A program made the translations under genes and the position numbers. Positions 7,199 through 14,900 of a DNA stretch of 50,774 nucleotides are shown here, piece after piece (the stretch's first letter is position 1; every line of letters begins with the position of its first letter). Where the stretch lies: the IMG/VR virus record IMGVR_UViG_3300025093_000029, positions 1-50,774 of that record, one strand, 5' to 3'. The notes below the pieces were generated by a model, which was given only the letters and a program-made list of their open reading frames with translations, was not told where the DNA came from and ran no database searches. The DNA comes from a virus.

Positions 7199-7960
7199 AT
7201 GGACCAAAGTACTATACAAAAATTTATTGATAGAGAGGTAAAAGCAAAACATATCTTTACGATTAGAAAATTAACTAAGAGTGAAGCTTACGATTTTATT
7301 AAAAAGTATCATTACTTAGGTGATGCTAAATTTTTCTCTAAATTTGCTTATGGTTTATTCAGTAAAGAGACTGATGAGATTTTGGGTGTCACTACTTTTT
7401 CTAACCCACAAGGAGCAGCAACTATGAAGGGGTGGTTTAATTTAACCAACCAAGACCAATCTGTATTAGAACTAAGTAGGTTGTGTGTTATACCAGAATT
7501 AAATGGGACTAACGCAACTTCATTTTTATTGGGTAATAGTATTAAATTATTGAAAAGGGAAGAAATAAGAGCTGTGATAACTTTAGCTGATAATTCTAGA
7601 CATAGTGGTAGTATCTACCAAGTATGTAACTTTACATATTTTGGTTTATCCAATAAAAAAAGTGATTTCTTTTTATATATGGGTGATGGTTCATTTAAGA
7701 AAAATTTTAGAGGAAAGACGAATGATGCACAAGGTGTTTGGTTACCTAGAACTCAAAAACATAGATACGCTTATATTTTAGATAAAACATTGTTGTGTAA
7801 CTATGAACCAAAACCATATCCTAAAAAAGAGGATTTTGGTAAGAAAGATTGTACATGTGATGATGGTGTTATCCTTGACAAAAGGTTCGAAGTTAAGTAT
7901 ACTTGTCCTAACTGTACCAAAGAATTAGTTTTGGTAGAGGAAGAAAAAGAATGGTTTTAA
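7199..7960 (+). CDS. Second Mom-like GNAT-fold protein with C-terminal zinc ribbon
   Basis: 253 residues. Same layout as the protein at 2840: FIKKYHYLG near the N-terminus, ETDEILGVTTFSNP, LELSRLCVIPELNGTNATS, then ITLADNSRHSGSIYQVCNFTYFG. The C-terminus adds two CxC/CxxC-type pairs (DCTCDDG and YTCPNCTK), likely a zinc ribbon for nucleic-acid or partner binding. Mom-type proteins acylate adenine in phage DNA; the substrate here is not shown. A SET-domain gene overlaps or follows directly. The two Mom-like proteins are only distantly similar to each other. Confidence 0.55.
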   Translation: MDQSTIQKFIDREVKAKHIFTIRKLTKSEAYDFIKKYHYLGDAKFFSKFAYGLFSKETDEILGVTTFSNPQGAATMKGWFNLTNQDQSVLELSRLCVIPELNGTNATSFLLGNSIKLLKREEIRAVITLADNSRHSGSIYQVCNFTYFGLSNKKSDFFLYMGDGSFKKNFRGKTNDAQGVWLPRTQKHRYAYILDKTLLCNYEPKPYPKKEDFGKKDCTCDDGVILDKRFEVKYTCPNCTKELVLVEEEKEWF

Positions 7961-7977
7961 TACCATATTTATTTTTA

Positions 7978-8343
7978 ATGAAACCAATAAAACCACCTCA
8001 GAAAATAGAAATCAAAGAATCTCATGGAAAAGGTCATGGGGTTTTCGCAACTGAAGATATTCAGAAAGGAGAAACTGTTGAAATTTGTAAAGTTTTAGTT
8101 GTAGACTATAAAAATAAATTACTTAAAGACTATGTGTGGATGGACACTAGAATAGCTAAACAAGTAATAGCATTAGGGTACGGTTCTCTATATAATCACA
8201 CACCAAAACCAAATATTGAAAGGATATTTCATGAAGATGTGTTTTTTAAATTTGTGGCAATAAGAGATATTAAAAAAGGGGAAGAGATCTTAGTTAATTA
8301 CGGTCATGGTTATTGGGAAAATAGAAATGAACCTCCTAGTTAA
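7978..8343 (+). CDS. SET-domain protein (putative protein lysine methyltransferase)
   Basis: 121 residues from ATG 7978 (a longer frame starts at ATG 7951, inside the preceding gene; the downstream start gives a cleaner SET N-terminus). SET motifs are in order: GKGHGVFATEDIQKGE, GYGSLYNHTPKPN (the NH region of the SAM pocket) and FVAIRDIKKGEEILVNYG with the closing Tyr. SET enzymes methylate lysine using S-adenosylmethionine; short phage and bacterial members exist with unknown targets. It sits directly behind the Mom-like gene and before a cassette-bearing nuclease. Confidence 0.8.
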   Translation: MKPIKPPQKIEIKESHGKGHGVFATEDIQKGETVEICKVLVVDYKNKLLKDYVWMDTRIAKQVIALGYGSLYNHTPKPNIERIFHEDVFFKFVAIRDIKKGEEILVNYGHGYWENRNEPPS

Positions 8344-8360
8344 AAATTAATAGGTCAGTT

Positions 8361-9260
8361 ATGAAAGAAAAGATTAGAAAAATACTTAGAGAAAGACAAT
8401 TAGAATTAGATTTAAAATCTAAAGAGTATGGAACTGACTATGAAAGATGTTCTTATTTTAGTTACAACACCAAGTACCAAGAATTTTGTAAAGAACTAAG
8501 TGGTTTCAAAAGTTTTCTCCATAAGGATTTAGGTCTTAAAGATATAATAGACGAAAAAATAAAGTTGATGGGGGAAATAAAAAACCTAAATCAACAATAT
8601 CAAGAACCATTGAGTTTATTATATGGTAACCCTAATTTTAAAGAGATTCAAAAAGTGGGTGATGAATATTATCTGAAACATCTGGATAATAAGTCTGTTC
8701 TTTTTGATGGGGATGGAGAATGGCATTACGTCAATAAATTGAATACCAATTATTCCGATTTAGCGGAACTTCTAACAGAACTTTTTATTAGAACTGGTGA
8801 AATCAAAAAGATACTTGATAAAAATAAACTTTATTTAAGAAAATATTTAAAGTCTAGAAAAGAAGATTTAAAGAGATTATTAGATGAACACTTTTCATTG
8901 GATGAATATAAAGATTTTGTTAGAAACACAAAAGTATTATCCAAAGTGGGAGAGAAGGCAGAAGATGATGTAAGAGAAATATTAGAAAAGGCAGGTTTTA
9001 GAACACTCTATCAAGGAGGGCATGGAGATTTTATTGATATGGTCTTTGGTGTTGACTTAATAATGGAGTACAATGGTAAAATAGTTACAATACAAGTTAA
9101 AAATAATGATAACATAATCCTAGACGATTCAAATGATTATTCTTACAGAAGACTTGATTATATGGCAGCACCCACTAATTTTGGTATGGTCATTAAAAAC
9201 AGAGAGGGTGAAATAACAAAGTTAAATCAGGAAGGTGAAGTAATTAATGACTCCGAATAA
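8361..9260 (+). CDS. PD-(D/E)XK nuclease-like protein with capsid-targeting-like N-terminus
   Basis: 299 residues. The N-terminus MKEKIRKILRE matches the amphipathic cassette found on about 20 proteins in this window. The middle is a charged coiled-coil region (about 120-190). The C-terminal 100 residues look like a restriction-endonuclease fold: Glu198 (VGEKAEDDV), Asp232 (GVDLI) and Q-x-K at 245-247 (TIQVKNN), spaced as in PD-(D/E)XK enzymes where Q can replace E. If the cassette is a packaging signal, this nuclease would enter the host with the phage DNA. The final residues overlap the next gene by 14 nt. DNA cleavage itself is inferred. Confidence 0.7.
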   Translation: MKEKIRKILRERQLELDLKSKEYGTDYERCSYFSYNTKYQEFCKELSGFKSFLHKDLGLKDIIDEKIKLMGEIKNLNQQYQEPLSLLYGNPNFKEIQKVGDEYYLKHLDNKSVLFDGDGEWHYVNKLNTNYSDLAELLTELFIRTGEIKKILDKNKLYLRKYLKSRKEDLKRLLDEHFSLDEYKDFVRNTKVLSKVGEKAEDDVREILEKAGFRTLYQGGHGDFIDMVFGVDLIMEYNGKIVTIQVKNNDNIILDDSNDYSYRRLDYMAAPTNFGMVIKNREGEITKLNQEGEVINDSE

Positions 9261-9504
9261 AAAAATATATAATCATTCATTTTTAGGTGGATTAGGGAAA
9301 CTTAAGTTTTTCGATGAGGATGGTAATCCTTTATGTTATAAAACTCAAAACTTTTTAGAACCAGGGTATATTTTTGCGCCCTACATCCCACGAATTGAAG
9401 ACTCATCAGAATTTAAACCTAAAAGAAGTCTTAAAAGTCGATACGCACAAAGAGTTGTGAATAACAGTTTTTATGGTACGATGGAACAGGATGGAACCGA
9501 ATAA
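9247..9504 (+). CDS. Small protein resembling the C-terminal segment of a T4-like major capsid protein
   Basis: 85 residues. The segment LEPGYIFAPYIPRIED...SLKSRYAQRVVNNSFYG resembles the end of T4-type (gp23-like) capsid proteins, where an AGYIFAPYVP-like strand is followed by a Ser-Arg-Tyr element. It begins MTPNKKIYN, and the overlapping next gene begins MEPNKKIPS, so the two share a short N-terminus. It is far too short to be a capsid protein. It could be a decoration or accessory head protein, or a fragment left by duplication. Resemblance is by eye only. Confidence 0.45.
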   Translation: MTPNKKIYNHSFLGGLGKLKFFDEDGNPLCYKTQNFLEPGYIFAPYIPRIEDSSEFKPKRSLKSRYAQRVVNNSFYGTMEQDGTE

Positions 9505-9916
9505 AAAAATACCTAGTTTTTGTTTTGAATCTCCGTGGTTAAAACCATTTGACCTTGATTTAAATTCTGTAGAGATTACTGCGGGTGAAAGAAGAATCCG
9601 AACAATATGGACTCCTGAGTTAGCACAAGATTTAGAAGCTTATCATAATATTGATGCTGAGACTGAATTAACAAGACTTTTAAATGAAGAACTTCACCAA
9701 CAAACAGAAAATAATATTAGAGCTAATATTATAGCTCAAGATTTGATTTCGATACAACCTGTAGGTGGTCCACCAGGTACATTATTTTATTATAATTTTT
9801 CATTTGGTGAAATAGAAAACCCCACTATTTACGGTGATGGTTGTTGGTCTGTGGGTAATACATTTAATAGTTCTATCGGAATTGATATAGACCTAAAATC
9901 TCATAAATTTATTTAA
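9491..9916 (+). CDS. Small protein resembling an internal segment of a T4-like major capsid protein
   Basis: 141 residues from ATG 9491 (an upstream GTG/ATG extension at 9473 exists, but the MEPNKK start parallels the previous gene). The stretch ERRIRTIWTPELAQDLEAYH and following NIDAETELTRLLNEEL closely resembles the conserved helix region of T4-like gp23 proteins (RxxxAxWTxExxQDLxxxHxIDxExEL). It overlaps the previous gene by 14 nt. Together the pair carries two non-adjacent capsid-protein segments on separate small proteins. Function unknown. Confidence 0.5.
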   Translation: MEPNKKIPSFCFESPWLKPFDLDLNSVEITAGERRIRTIWTPELAQDLEAYHNIDAETELTRLLNEELHQQTENNIRANIIAQDLISIQPVGGPPGTLFYYNFSFGEIENPTIYGDGCWSVGNTFNSSIGIDIDLKSHKFI

Positions 9917-9957
9917 TCTTTTTTATAGATATTTATTAAGAAGAAAAGTATTTATAA

Positions 9958-12069
9958 ATGAAAATTTCTAGTAAGATAAATCATAAAAATTCTTGGGTGT
10001 CAGACCCTTTGAAAGTTTCTTGGGTTTTTGATAAGGTGAAACTTAATGAAGAAACTAATACAACAAAAGATTTTGATTGGATAAATGAAATCTCATCAGA
10101 GATACCAAGTTTAGAAGATAGAGATAAAGTTGATTTAAAAGAATTTTTAGAAGACTATGGTTTACTAGAAGATTACGAGAAAGGTTCACTGAAGAAAGTT
10201 TTAAAAGAAATAGAAAAAAATTCTGAATCTTGGGAATTCCTCGAAAAGGCTAAAATAATTGAAGAGTATAGTTTTTTCAGTAGAAAAAGTGATGGGCGTT
10301 ATTTTGCTTTACCTTTGAAGATTCACACAACAGAAGAGGGTATTAGTAAATTCAATGATTGTTTATATGAGGTTTTTCTAAGAAAAAAGACTGAAAAAGT
10401 TTTTATGTCAGAAGCTATTAGAGAAAAAATTGTTGAAAGTGATTTCGATTGGGCTTTAGATTTTCGATGGTCTAAAGAAGCACTAGACAACCAATTAGAG
10501 AACTGTAAGACTTTAAAAGTAGCTGCTTTTAACAAAAGAAAAAACAGACCATATACCTACGCTGGAAAACCTCACATTATTTGGATAACTAGATGTAAAG
10601 AATGGTGGGATGTGTTGAACAATTTAGGTGAAGAGAGATCTTCAACAAGAGAATGGTTCTCACCAGAAAACTATGATGAAGGTCGTTATGGTCTCCTCTG
10701 GGGTAGACATGGTTTAGTACCTAACAAATCAAACCTAGAAAACTTCGAGGGAGTCTCAGGTGATTGGGTTGGGTGGTCTGGAAATGTAGGTGCTCATTTA
10801 AATGGGGATGATTATACAGGTAGTGAAGTTTGGTTTGTGGTGGACCGAGAAAATAAACCCATCTATAAATTAATACCTAACGCATTACATAATTTCGCAA
10901 AAATTTATGAAGAATATTTTGATTTAGACGGTAGAGATTTAACTGAATCTGATGAAAGTAATGATTTTGAATGGTTATCAGATAGTAAAGGATTCCAATT
11001 CTTTGACGATTATTTTAAGAGAGAATATTTTTCTGATGATGAATATTTTGATCTACCTTATAATGAAAATGGTATTTTAATTAAAGATGATGAAATAACT
11101 TTTTTTATCGATGAGTCGGATGTTAATGATGAATTTAATTTAGATGATGATTGGATAGGTAATGAATTACTTAGTAGAGGGAGTACTAGTTTTGATACGG
11201 AGTTTGATAATGATGAATTTAATCACATGGGTAATTATTTAAACAACCAACCCATAATGGAAACTTTAAGTAGAATAATACCAAGAGAGAAAATAAATCA
11301 AAAAATAGATAATGGTGAATTTAATTATGTAATAAATTATGTTGAGTGTCCTATGTTTAAAAATTGGTTTGATGATTTTCGTGATGAAATTTTAATTCCA
11401 TGGGGTTATCAACTATCTGAAAATAGACAAAACCTTTTAGAACAAGAATGGAATGATTTACTCAAAAAGAATAACATAGAAATCTATCATAACCGTAATC
11501 TACTTGAGATTACTTTACCTACAAAAGAGTTTTGGTCTTATGTAGCTAACCCCAACCATACAGCATCTGATTTTTTGTTCGATAAATTAAGACCCTTGTT
11601 TAATCAGTCATGGTACGAAGCATATTATGATATTTGGGATGATGAGGGACTGGATTCAATAATAGAAGAGATAGGTGAAAAATATAATGAGAAATTAAAA
11701 GAAATGATTAACGAGGGTGAATTAGAGGATTGTATCTCTAATATAGAAAAATGGAAATCTAATGGTTTTGAATTTAGACAAAAAAACAATTGGAGCTCAG
11801 AAATAGATTATAGTAAACCTTTTATAAAATCAACTAAACACCCAGAAAATGTAGAGTATACCTTACAGTTAGAAGAGGATGGTGAATACGCATTAGTGAT
11901 ATGGGTAGGGGAGTCTGAATCAGGTAGTGCTTGGGACCGAAAGAAAATTACAACCAAAGATGATGTAGAAGAAGGTTTAACACCAGAAGACGTTAAACAA
12001 CGAATTAAAGAGTTTGAGGGAAAATACAAAAACCTTAAAGCTATTTACGATTACATTGGGAATGGTTAA
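9958..12069 (+). CDS. Large modular cassette protein, possible polyprotein (703 residues)
   Basis: Acidic 703-residue protein. It contains repeated D-F-D-W type motifs: TKDFDWINEI near residue 40, VESDFDWALDF near 160 (preceded by SEAIREKIVE, an I-x-E site), and ESNDFEWLSD near 340. Each resembles the start of the shorter cassette proteins elsewhere, suggesting fused units that a head protease could separate. The first third includes a Trp-rich region (ITRCKEWWDVL, GRYGLLWGRHG, SGDWVGWSGN); the rest is acidic and helical. A TATTTATA string lies 9 nt before the start. No enzyme family recognised. Confidence 0.6.
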   Translation: MKISSKINHKNSWVSDPLKVSWVFDKVKLNEETNTTKDFDWINEISSEIPSLEDRDKVDLKEFLEDYGLLEDYEKGSLKKVLKEIEKNSESWEFLEKAKIIEEYSFFSRKSDGRYFALPLKIHTTEEGISKFNDCLYEVFLRKKTEKVFMSEAIREKIVESDFDWALDFRWSKEALDNQLENCKTLKVAAFNKRKNRPYTYAGKPHIIWITRCKEWWDVLNNLGEERSSTREWFSPENYDEGRYGLLWGRHGLVPNKSNLENFEGVSGDWVGWSGNVGAHLNGDDYTGSEVWFVVDRENKPIYKLIPNALHNFAKIYEEYFDLDGRDLTESDESNDFEWLSDSKGFQFFDDYFKREYFSDDEYFDLPYNENGILIKDDEITFFIDESDVNDEFNLDDDWIGNELLSRGSTSFDTEFDNDEFNHMGNYLNNQPIMETLSRIIPREKINQKIDNGEFNYVINYVECPMFKNWFDDFRDEILIPWGYQLSENRQNLLEQEWNDLLKKNNIEIYHNRNLLEITLPTKEFWSYVANPNHTASDFLFDKLRPLFNQSWYEAYYDIWDDEGLDSIIEEIGEKYNEKLKEMINEGELEDCISNIEKWKSNGFEFRQKNNWSSEIDYSKPFIKSTKHPENVEYTLQLEEDGEYALVIWVGESESGSAWDRKKITTKDDVEEGLTPEDVKQRIKEFEGKYKNLKAIYDYIGNG

Positions 12070-12086
12070 TTTTTTTGAAGAATTTA

Positions 12087-12117
12087 TTGTTTTATCACAT
12101 TAATTTTATTATCTTTA
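12087..12117 (+). promoter_or_regulatory. Bacteroidota-type promoter of the phosphoesterase gene
   Basis: TTG 12087-12089, 20 bp, TATCTTTA 12110-12117 (one mismatch in the last base). It supports the TTG start codon at 12133, because the transcript would begin near 12123. Confidence 0.55.
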
Positions 12118-12132
12118 TCTAAAATTTATATT

Positions 12133-12831
12133 TTGGATAATAAAATAAGAATAACATTAATCTCTGACACACATTCAGACCACGATAAATTAAATCAAAA
12201 ATTAATTGATGGTGATGTTTTGATTCATGCGGGAGATATCAGTTCTAGAGGAACCCACAAAGAAGTTTCAGAATTTATAACATGGTTTAACTCCATAGAT
12301 TCTTACAAACAAAAAATTTTTATCGCTGGAAACCACGATTACCTTTTTCAAGATAATCCTAAAGAAGCGGAAGAAATAATCTCCAATAACCCAAATGTAA
12401 CTTATTTACAAGATAGTCATACCTTTCTAAATACAAATCAAAAAATTAAAGTTTGGGGTACACCTTGGCAACCAGAATTTGGTAGTTGGGCTTTTAATTT
12501 AAAAAGAGGGGGAGAAGAAATTAAAAAGAAGTGGGGAGAAATACCAGAAGATACAGACCTATTAATAACACACGGACCACCTTTTGGGAGGTTGGATTGG
12601 GTAACTAGGGATTATAAAAACGTTGGTTCAGTCGAGTTATCTAGAAGATTAGAAGTGGTTAAACCAAAAATACATGTTTTTGGACACGTACACGAAGGTT
12701 ATGGGTATACATTTGATGGTCTTACACACTATATAAATGCATCAATGATTGGGGGTAATCATGTTACATTGAGGAATGAACCGATAAATATTGAATGGGA
12801 AGCAAATAAAAACATAATTAATTTTCTATAA
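12133..12831 (+). CDS. Calcineurin-like metallophosphoesterase
   Basis: 232 residues, starting at TTG 12133; no ATG precedes the first metal ligand. All family motifs are present: ISDTH (Asp12, His14), HAGDIS (Asp35), GNHDY (Asn67, His68), THGPP (His147) and GHVHEG (His185, His187), the complete two-metal site. The size and the LITHGPPFGRLD motif match the MPPED-like small phosphodiesterases found in phages and bacteria, which hydrolyse phosphoesters or cyclic nucleotides. Substrate unknown. It has its own promoter and no signal peptide, so it acts in the cytoplasm. Confidence 0.88.
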   Translation: MDNKIRITLISDTHSDHDKLNQKLIDGDVLIHAGDISSRGTHKEVSEFITWFNSIDSYKQKIFIAGNHDYLFQDNPKEAEEIISNNPNVTYLQDSHTFLNTNQKIKVWGTPWQPEFGSWAFNLKRGGEEIKKKWGEIPEDTDLLITHGPPFGRLDWVTRDYKNVGSVELSRRLEVVKPKIHVFGHVHEGYGYTFDGLTHYINASMIGGNHVTLRNEPINIEWEANKNIINFL

Positions 12832-12846
12832 TACAATAAAAATTAC

Positions 12847-12854
12847 TATATTTG
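12847..12854 (+). promoter_or_regulatory. -7 element placed 5 nt before ATG 12859 (leaderless mRNA predicted)
   Basis: TATATTTG ends at 12854 and the ATG begins at 12859. The upstream -33 position has only TTT rather than TTG. The same 5-nt distance is seen before genes 14901, 15776, 49547 and 19908 (minus). Confidence 0.5.
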
Positions 12855-12858
12855 TAAT

Positions 12859-13242
12859 ATGAAAACTTTAAGACAAAAACACATTTTTTTATTTATCATG
12901 ATTTTTAATTTTGGGGTGATGTTATCACAAACCAATACTAGTTACTTGGTTGAAAACTATGTTACCAGTAATCCCCAAAATGTAGAAACTAAAAATTATG
13001 TTCAACAATATAATCTTTATGTAGAAAAGTCTGAAAGACAAAGAAATATAGCGACATTGGTGGGTGTTGTTGGTGGTGTTGTGGGTACAATTAGTTATAA
13101 CTATCTACCACGTAACAGTCAAACAAATCAGACCGTAATAATAGCTTCTTTGGTAACCTCTTGTATATCAACAACTTTTTATATTAGGTCGTCCATCAAT
13201 AGAAGAAAAGCCTACCGACTCAAAAAAAATACTTATTTATAA
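12859..13242 (+). CDS. Exported or membrane protein of unknown function
   Basis: 127 residues. An N-terminal signal sequence or membrane segment (HIFLFIMIFNFGVMLS followed by Q) leads to a polar region and then two hydrophobic segments (about 70-90, IATLVGVVGGVVGTISY, and 95-113, VIIASLVTSCISTTFYI), ending in a basic tail. Orientation would place the middle loop outside the inner membrane or in the periplasm. The start codon lies 5 nt after a -7 promoter element. No family recognised. Confidence 0.55.
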   Translation: MKTLRQKHIFLFIMIFNFGVMLSQTNTSYLVENYVTSNPQNVETKNYVQQYNLYVEKSERQRNIATLVGVVGGVVGTISYNYLPRNSQTNQTVIIASLVTSCISTTFYIRSSINRRKAYRLKKNTYL

Positions 13243-13262
13243 CTGATATTTATAAATAAAAA

Positions 13263-13799
13263 ATGGAGAATAGAATCGAAATGGTTAAGGAATTAGCCAC
13301 AGAACTTCATGGTGAACAAAAAAGAAAGTATACTGGTGACCCTTATGTTACCCACACTTTTAGGGTTGCTGATACCGTAAGAAAACATGGTGGTGATGAA
13401 AATATGATTCACGCGGCAATACTTCATGATGTTTTAGAAGACACCCCAACTACAGAAATACAATTGTTTAATCTTCTTAGGAGTGGTATCTTAGAACAAA
13501 AAGATGCTATCGATGTTGTTAGATTAGTAAAAGAGTTGACAGATATTTTTACAGTAGAAGATTACCCTAATATTAATAGGGGTGGTAGAAAAGAAATGGA
13601 GTCTTTTCGATTGGGTATGATTTCTGATAGAGCACAAACAATTAAATATGCTGACCTTTTAGATAACGGTGAGGATATTCTAAGGAATGACCCAAAGTTC
13701 GCTAAGATTTATTTAAAAGAAAAAGAAATGATTCTAGACAATATGACTAATGGTGATAAAACACTTTACAAAAAATGTTTAGAATCTTTGAATCTTTAA
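13263..13799 (+). CDS. HD-domain protein, MESH1/SpoT-like (p)ppGpp hydrolase candidate
   Basis: 178 residues. The single HD domain follows the SpoT/RelA hydrolase pattern: HGEQKRKYTGDPYVTHTFRV (His31), AAILHDVLEDTPTT (His55-Asp56, Glu59-Asp60), VKELTD and IKYADLLDN (Asp131). There is no synthetase or regulatory domain, as in small alarmone hydrolases. Degrading (p)ppGpp would block the host stringent response during infection; that role is inferred from family. It lies immediately upstream of the tRNA cluster. A TATTTATA string lies 16 nt before the start. Confidence 0.8.
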   Translation: MENRIEMVKELATELHGEQKRKYTGDPYVTHTFRVADTVRKHGGDENMIHAAILHDVLEDTPTTEIQLFNLLRSGILEQKDAIDVVRLVKELTDIFTVEDYPNINRGGRKEMESFRLGMISDRAQTIKYADLLDNGEDILRNDPKFAKIYLKEKEMILDNMTNGDKTLYKKCLESLNL

Positions 13800-13822
13800 T
13801 TATATTTAATTAGAACAAATAA

Positions 13823-13894
13823 GGCCCCTTCGTCTAGTGGTTAGGACGCTAGGTTTTCATCCTAGAAACAGGAGTTCGATTCTCCTAGGGGCTA
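13823..13894 (+). tRNA. tRNA-Glu (UUC)
   Basis: Cloverleaf with acceptor GGCCCCT/AGGGGCT (G1-U72 pair), anticodon stem CTAGG/CCTAG with loop TTTTCAT (anticodon TTC), and T-arm ending in discriminator A. CCA is not encoded. First of three tRNAs in a row. Confidence 0.9.
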
Positions 13895-13898
13895 CTTT

Positions 13899-13972
13899 GG
13901 TCTGGTAGTTCAGTTGGTTAGAATACCTGCCTGTCACGCAGGGGGTCGCGAGTTCGAGTCTCGTCCAGACCG
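13899..13972 (+). tRNA. tRNA-Asp (GUC)
   Basis: Acceptor GGTCTGG/CCAGACC, anticodon stem CCTGC/GCAGG with loop CTGTCAC (anticodon GTC), discriminator G. Only 4 nt separate it from tRNA-Glu, so the cluster is co-transcribed. Confidence 0.9.
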
Positions 13973-13982
13973 CAAATAAATA

Positions 13983-14067
13983 GGAAGATTGGCAGAGTGG
14001 TCGAATGCACTGGTCTTGAAAACCAGCATACCGAAAGGTATCGAAGGTTCGAATCCTTCATCTTCCG
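13983..14067 (+). tRNA. tRNA-Ser (UGA)
   Basis: Acceptor GGAAGAT/ATCTTCC, anticodon loop CTTGAAA (TGA), long class II variable arm TACCGAAAGGTA and discriminator G. Last tRNA of the first cluster, followed by a terminator. Confidence 0.9.
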
Positions 14068-14074
14068 CAAATTA

Positions 14075-14099
14075 AACCTAACCCATGTTAGGTTTTTTT
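14075..14099 (+). terminator. Intrinsic terminator after the first tRNA cluster
   Basis: AACCTAAC-ccat-GTTAGGTT followed by a T run. An ATG inside the loop at 14085 is in frame with the next gene but would start within the hairpin, so the next gene is taken to start at 14124. Confidence 0.85.
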
Positions 14100-14123
14100 G
14101 TTGGGGTAAACTATTTATTACTG

Positions 14124-14882
14124 ATGAAACTTTTTGAGGTATATGAAGATATTGTTTTTGAAAACTCTTGGTCTGAACTAGAGAGAATATTAGCCTCGAA
14201 CCTATTCCAAGAAGACGGAGATTCCAAACTAAATCAATTATTAGATGAAGCTAATCTTTTAATATTCAAGGCTTTCGGTATAGACCCAAAACAAAAAGGT
14301 GATTATTTTATCTCTGGTTCCGCTAGATTATTTAAACACCCAAGACTATTAAAAGTTTTAAATAAACATGATGAATCTTTTGGTTTAGTTCTGGGTGATT
14401 TAGATGTGGTCATACCTAATCAACAAAAATGGGAAACTCTTAATAAAAACTATATGAACGACAACTCTGAATTTATTAAAGAACTTTCACAAAAAACAAA
14501 TTTATCTCCAAAAGAAATAAAAAACAAATTCATAGAACAAAGGGGTAACATCTCCAAAGGTATTTACCGACCAGGTAATAACGGAATGGAATTAATAGAT
14601 GATGATATAGAAGCGTTTAAAGTTTGGGACCCTAGTAAGGCTAAAGACGCAAAGGATATGTCTGTTAGAAACCAAAAACAAATCTTAAAAGATGTTGTTA
14701 ATATTGGTGGTCATTACTATATGAACATTTATGATGTTTTCGATTATAAATCAAAATTAAGTAGGGAAAAAGAAAGAAAGATTGTTGAATTTTTAAATCA
14801 GTATTTGTCTGGTAAAGAGTCACCACAAAGAGCTGAAGAATTATTTAACAAAATAGGTGTTGAACTTGGAAAAAAAGAATAA
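14124..14882 (+). CDS. Nucleotidyltransferase-fold-like protein
   Basis: 252 residues from ATG 14124. The segment DYFISGSARLFKHPRL, followed about 25 residues later by LVLGDLDVVIP, resembles the pol-beta nucleotidyltransferase signature (Gly-Ser, then D-x-D). The remainder is helical and charged, with DVFDYKSKLSREKE near the C-terminus. A second NTase-like gene lies at 28198-29661. Substrate unknown (nucleotide, RNA or protein AMPylation are all possible). It starts just after the tRNA terminator; its promoter is not obvious. Confidence 0.5.
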   Translation: MKLFEVYEDIVFENSWSELERILASNLFQEDGDSKLNQLLDEANLLIFKAFGIDPKQKGDYFISGSARLFKHPRLLKVLNKHDESFGLVLGDLDVVIPNQQKWETLNKNYMNDNSEFIKELSQKTNLSPKEIKNKFIEQRGNISKGIYRPGNNGMELIDDDIEAFKVWDPSKAKDAKDMSVRNQKQILKDVVNIGGHYYMNIYDVFDYKSKLSREKERKIVEFLNQYLSGKESPQRAEELFNKIGVELGKKE

Positions 14883-14896
14883 TTTTACTATCTTTA
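14866..14896 (+). promoter_or_regulatory. Promoter with -7 box 5 nt before ATG 14901
   Basis: TTG 14866-14868, 20 bp, TATCTTTA 14889-14896. The ATG begins at 14901, predicting a leaderless transcript. The promoter overlaps the end of the preceding gene. Confidence 0.5.
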
Positions 14897-14900
14897 CAAT

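Noticed and set aside
14085-14123. ATG 14085 as start of the NTase-like gene
   Set aside because: It is inside the tRNA terminator hairpin; ATG 14124 gives a normal N-terminus.
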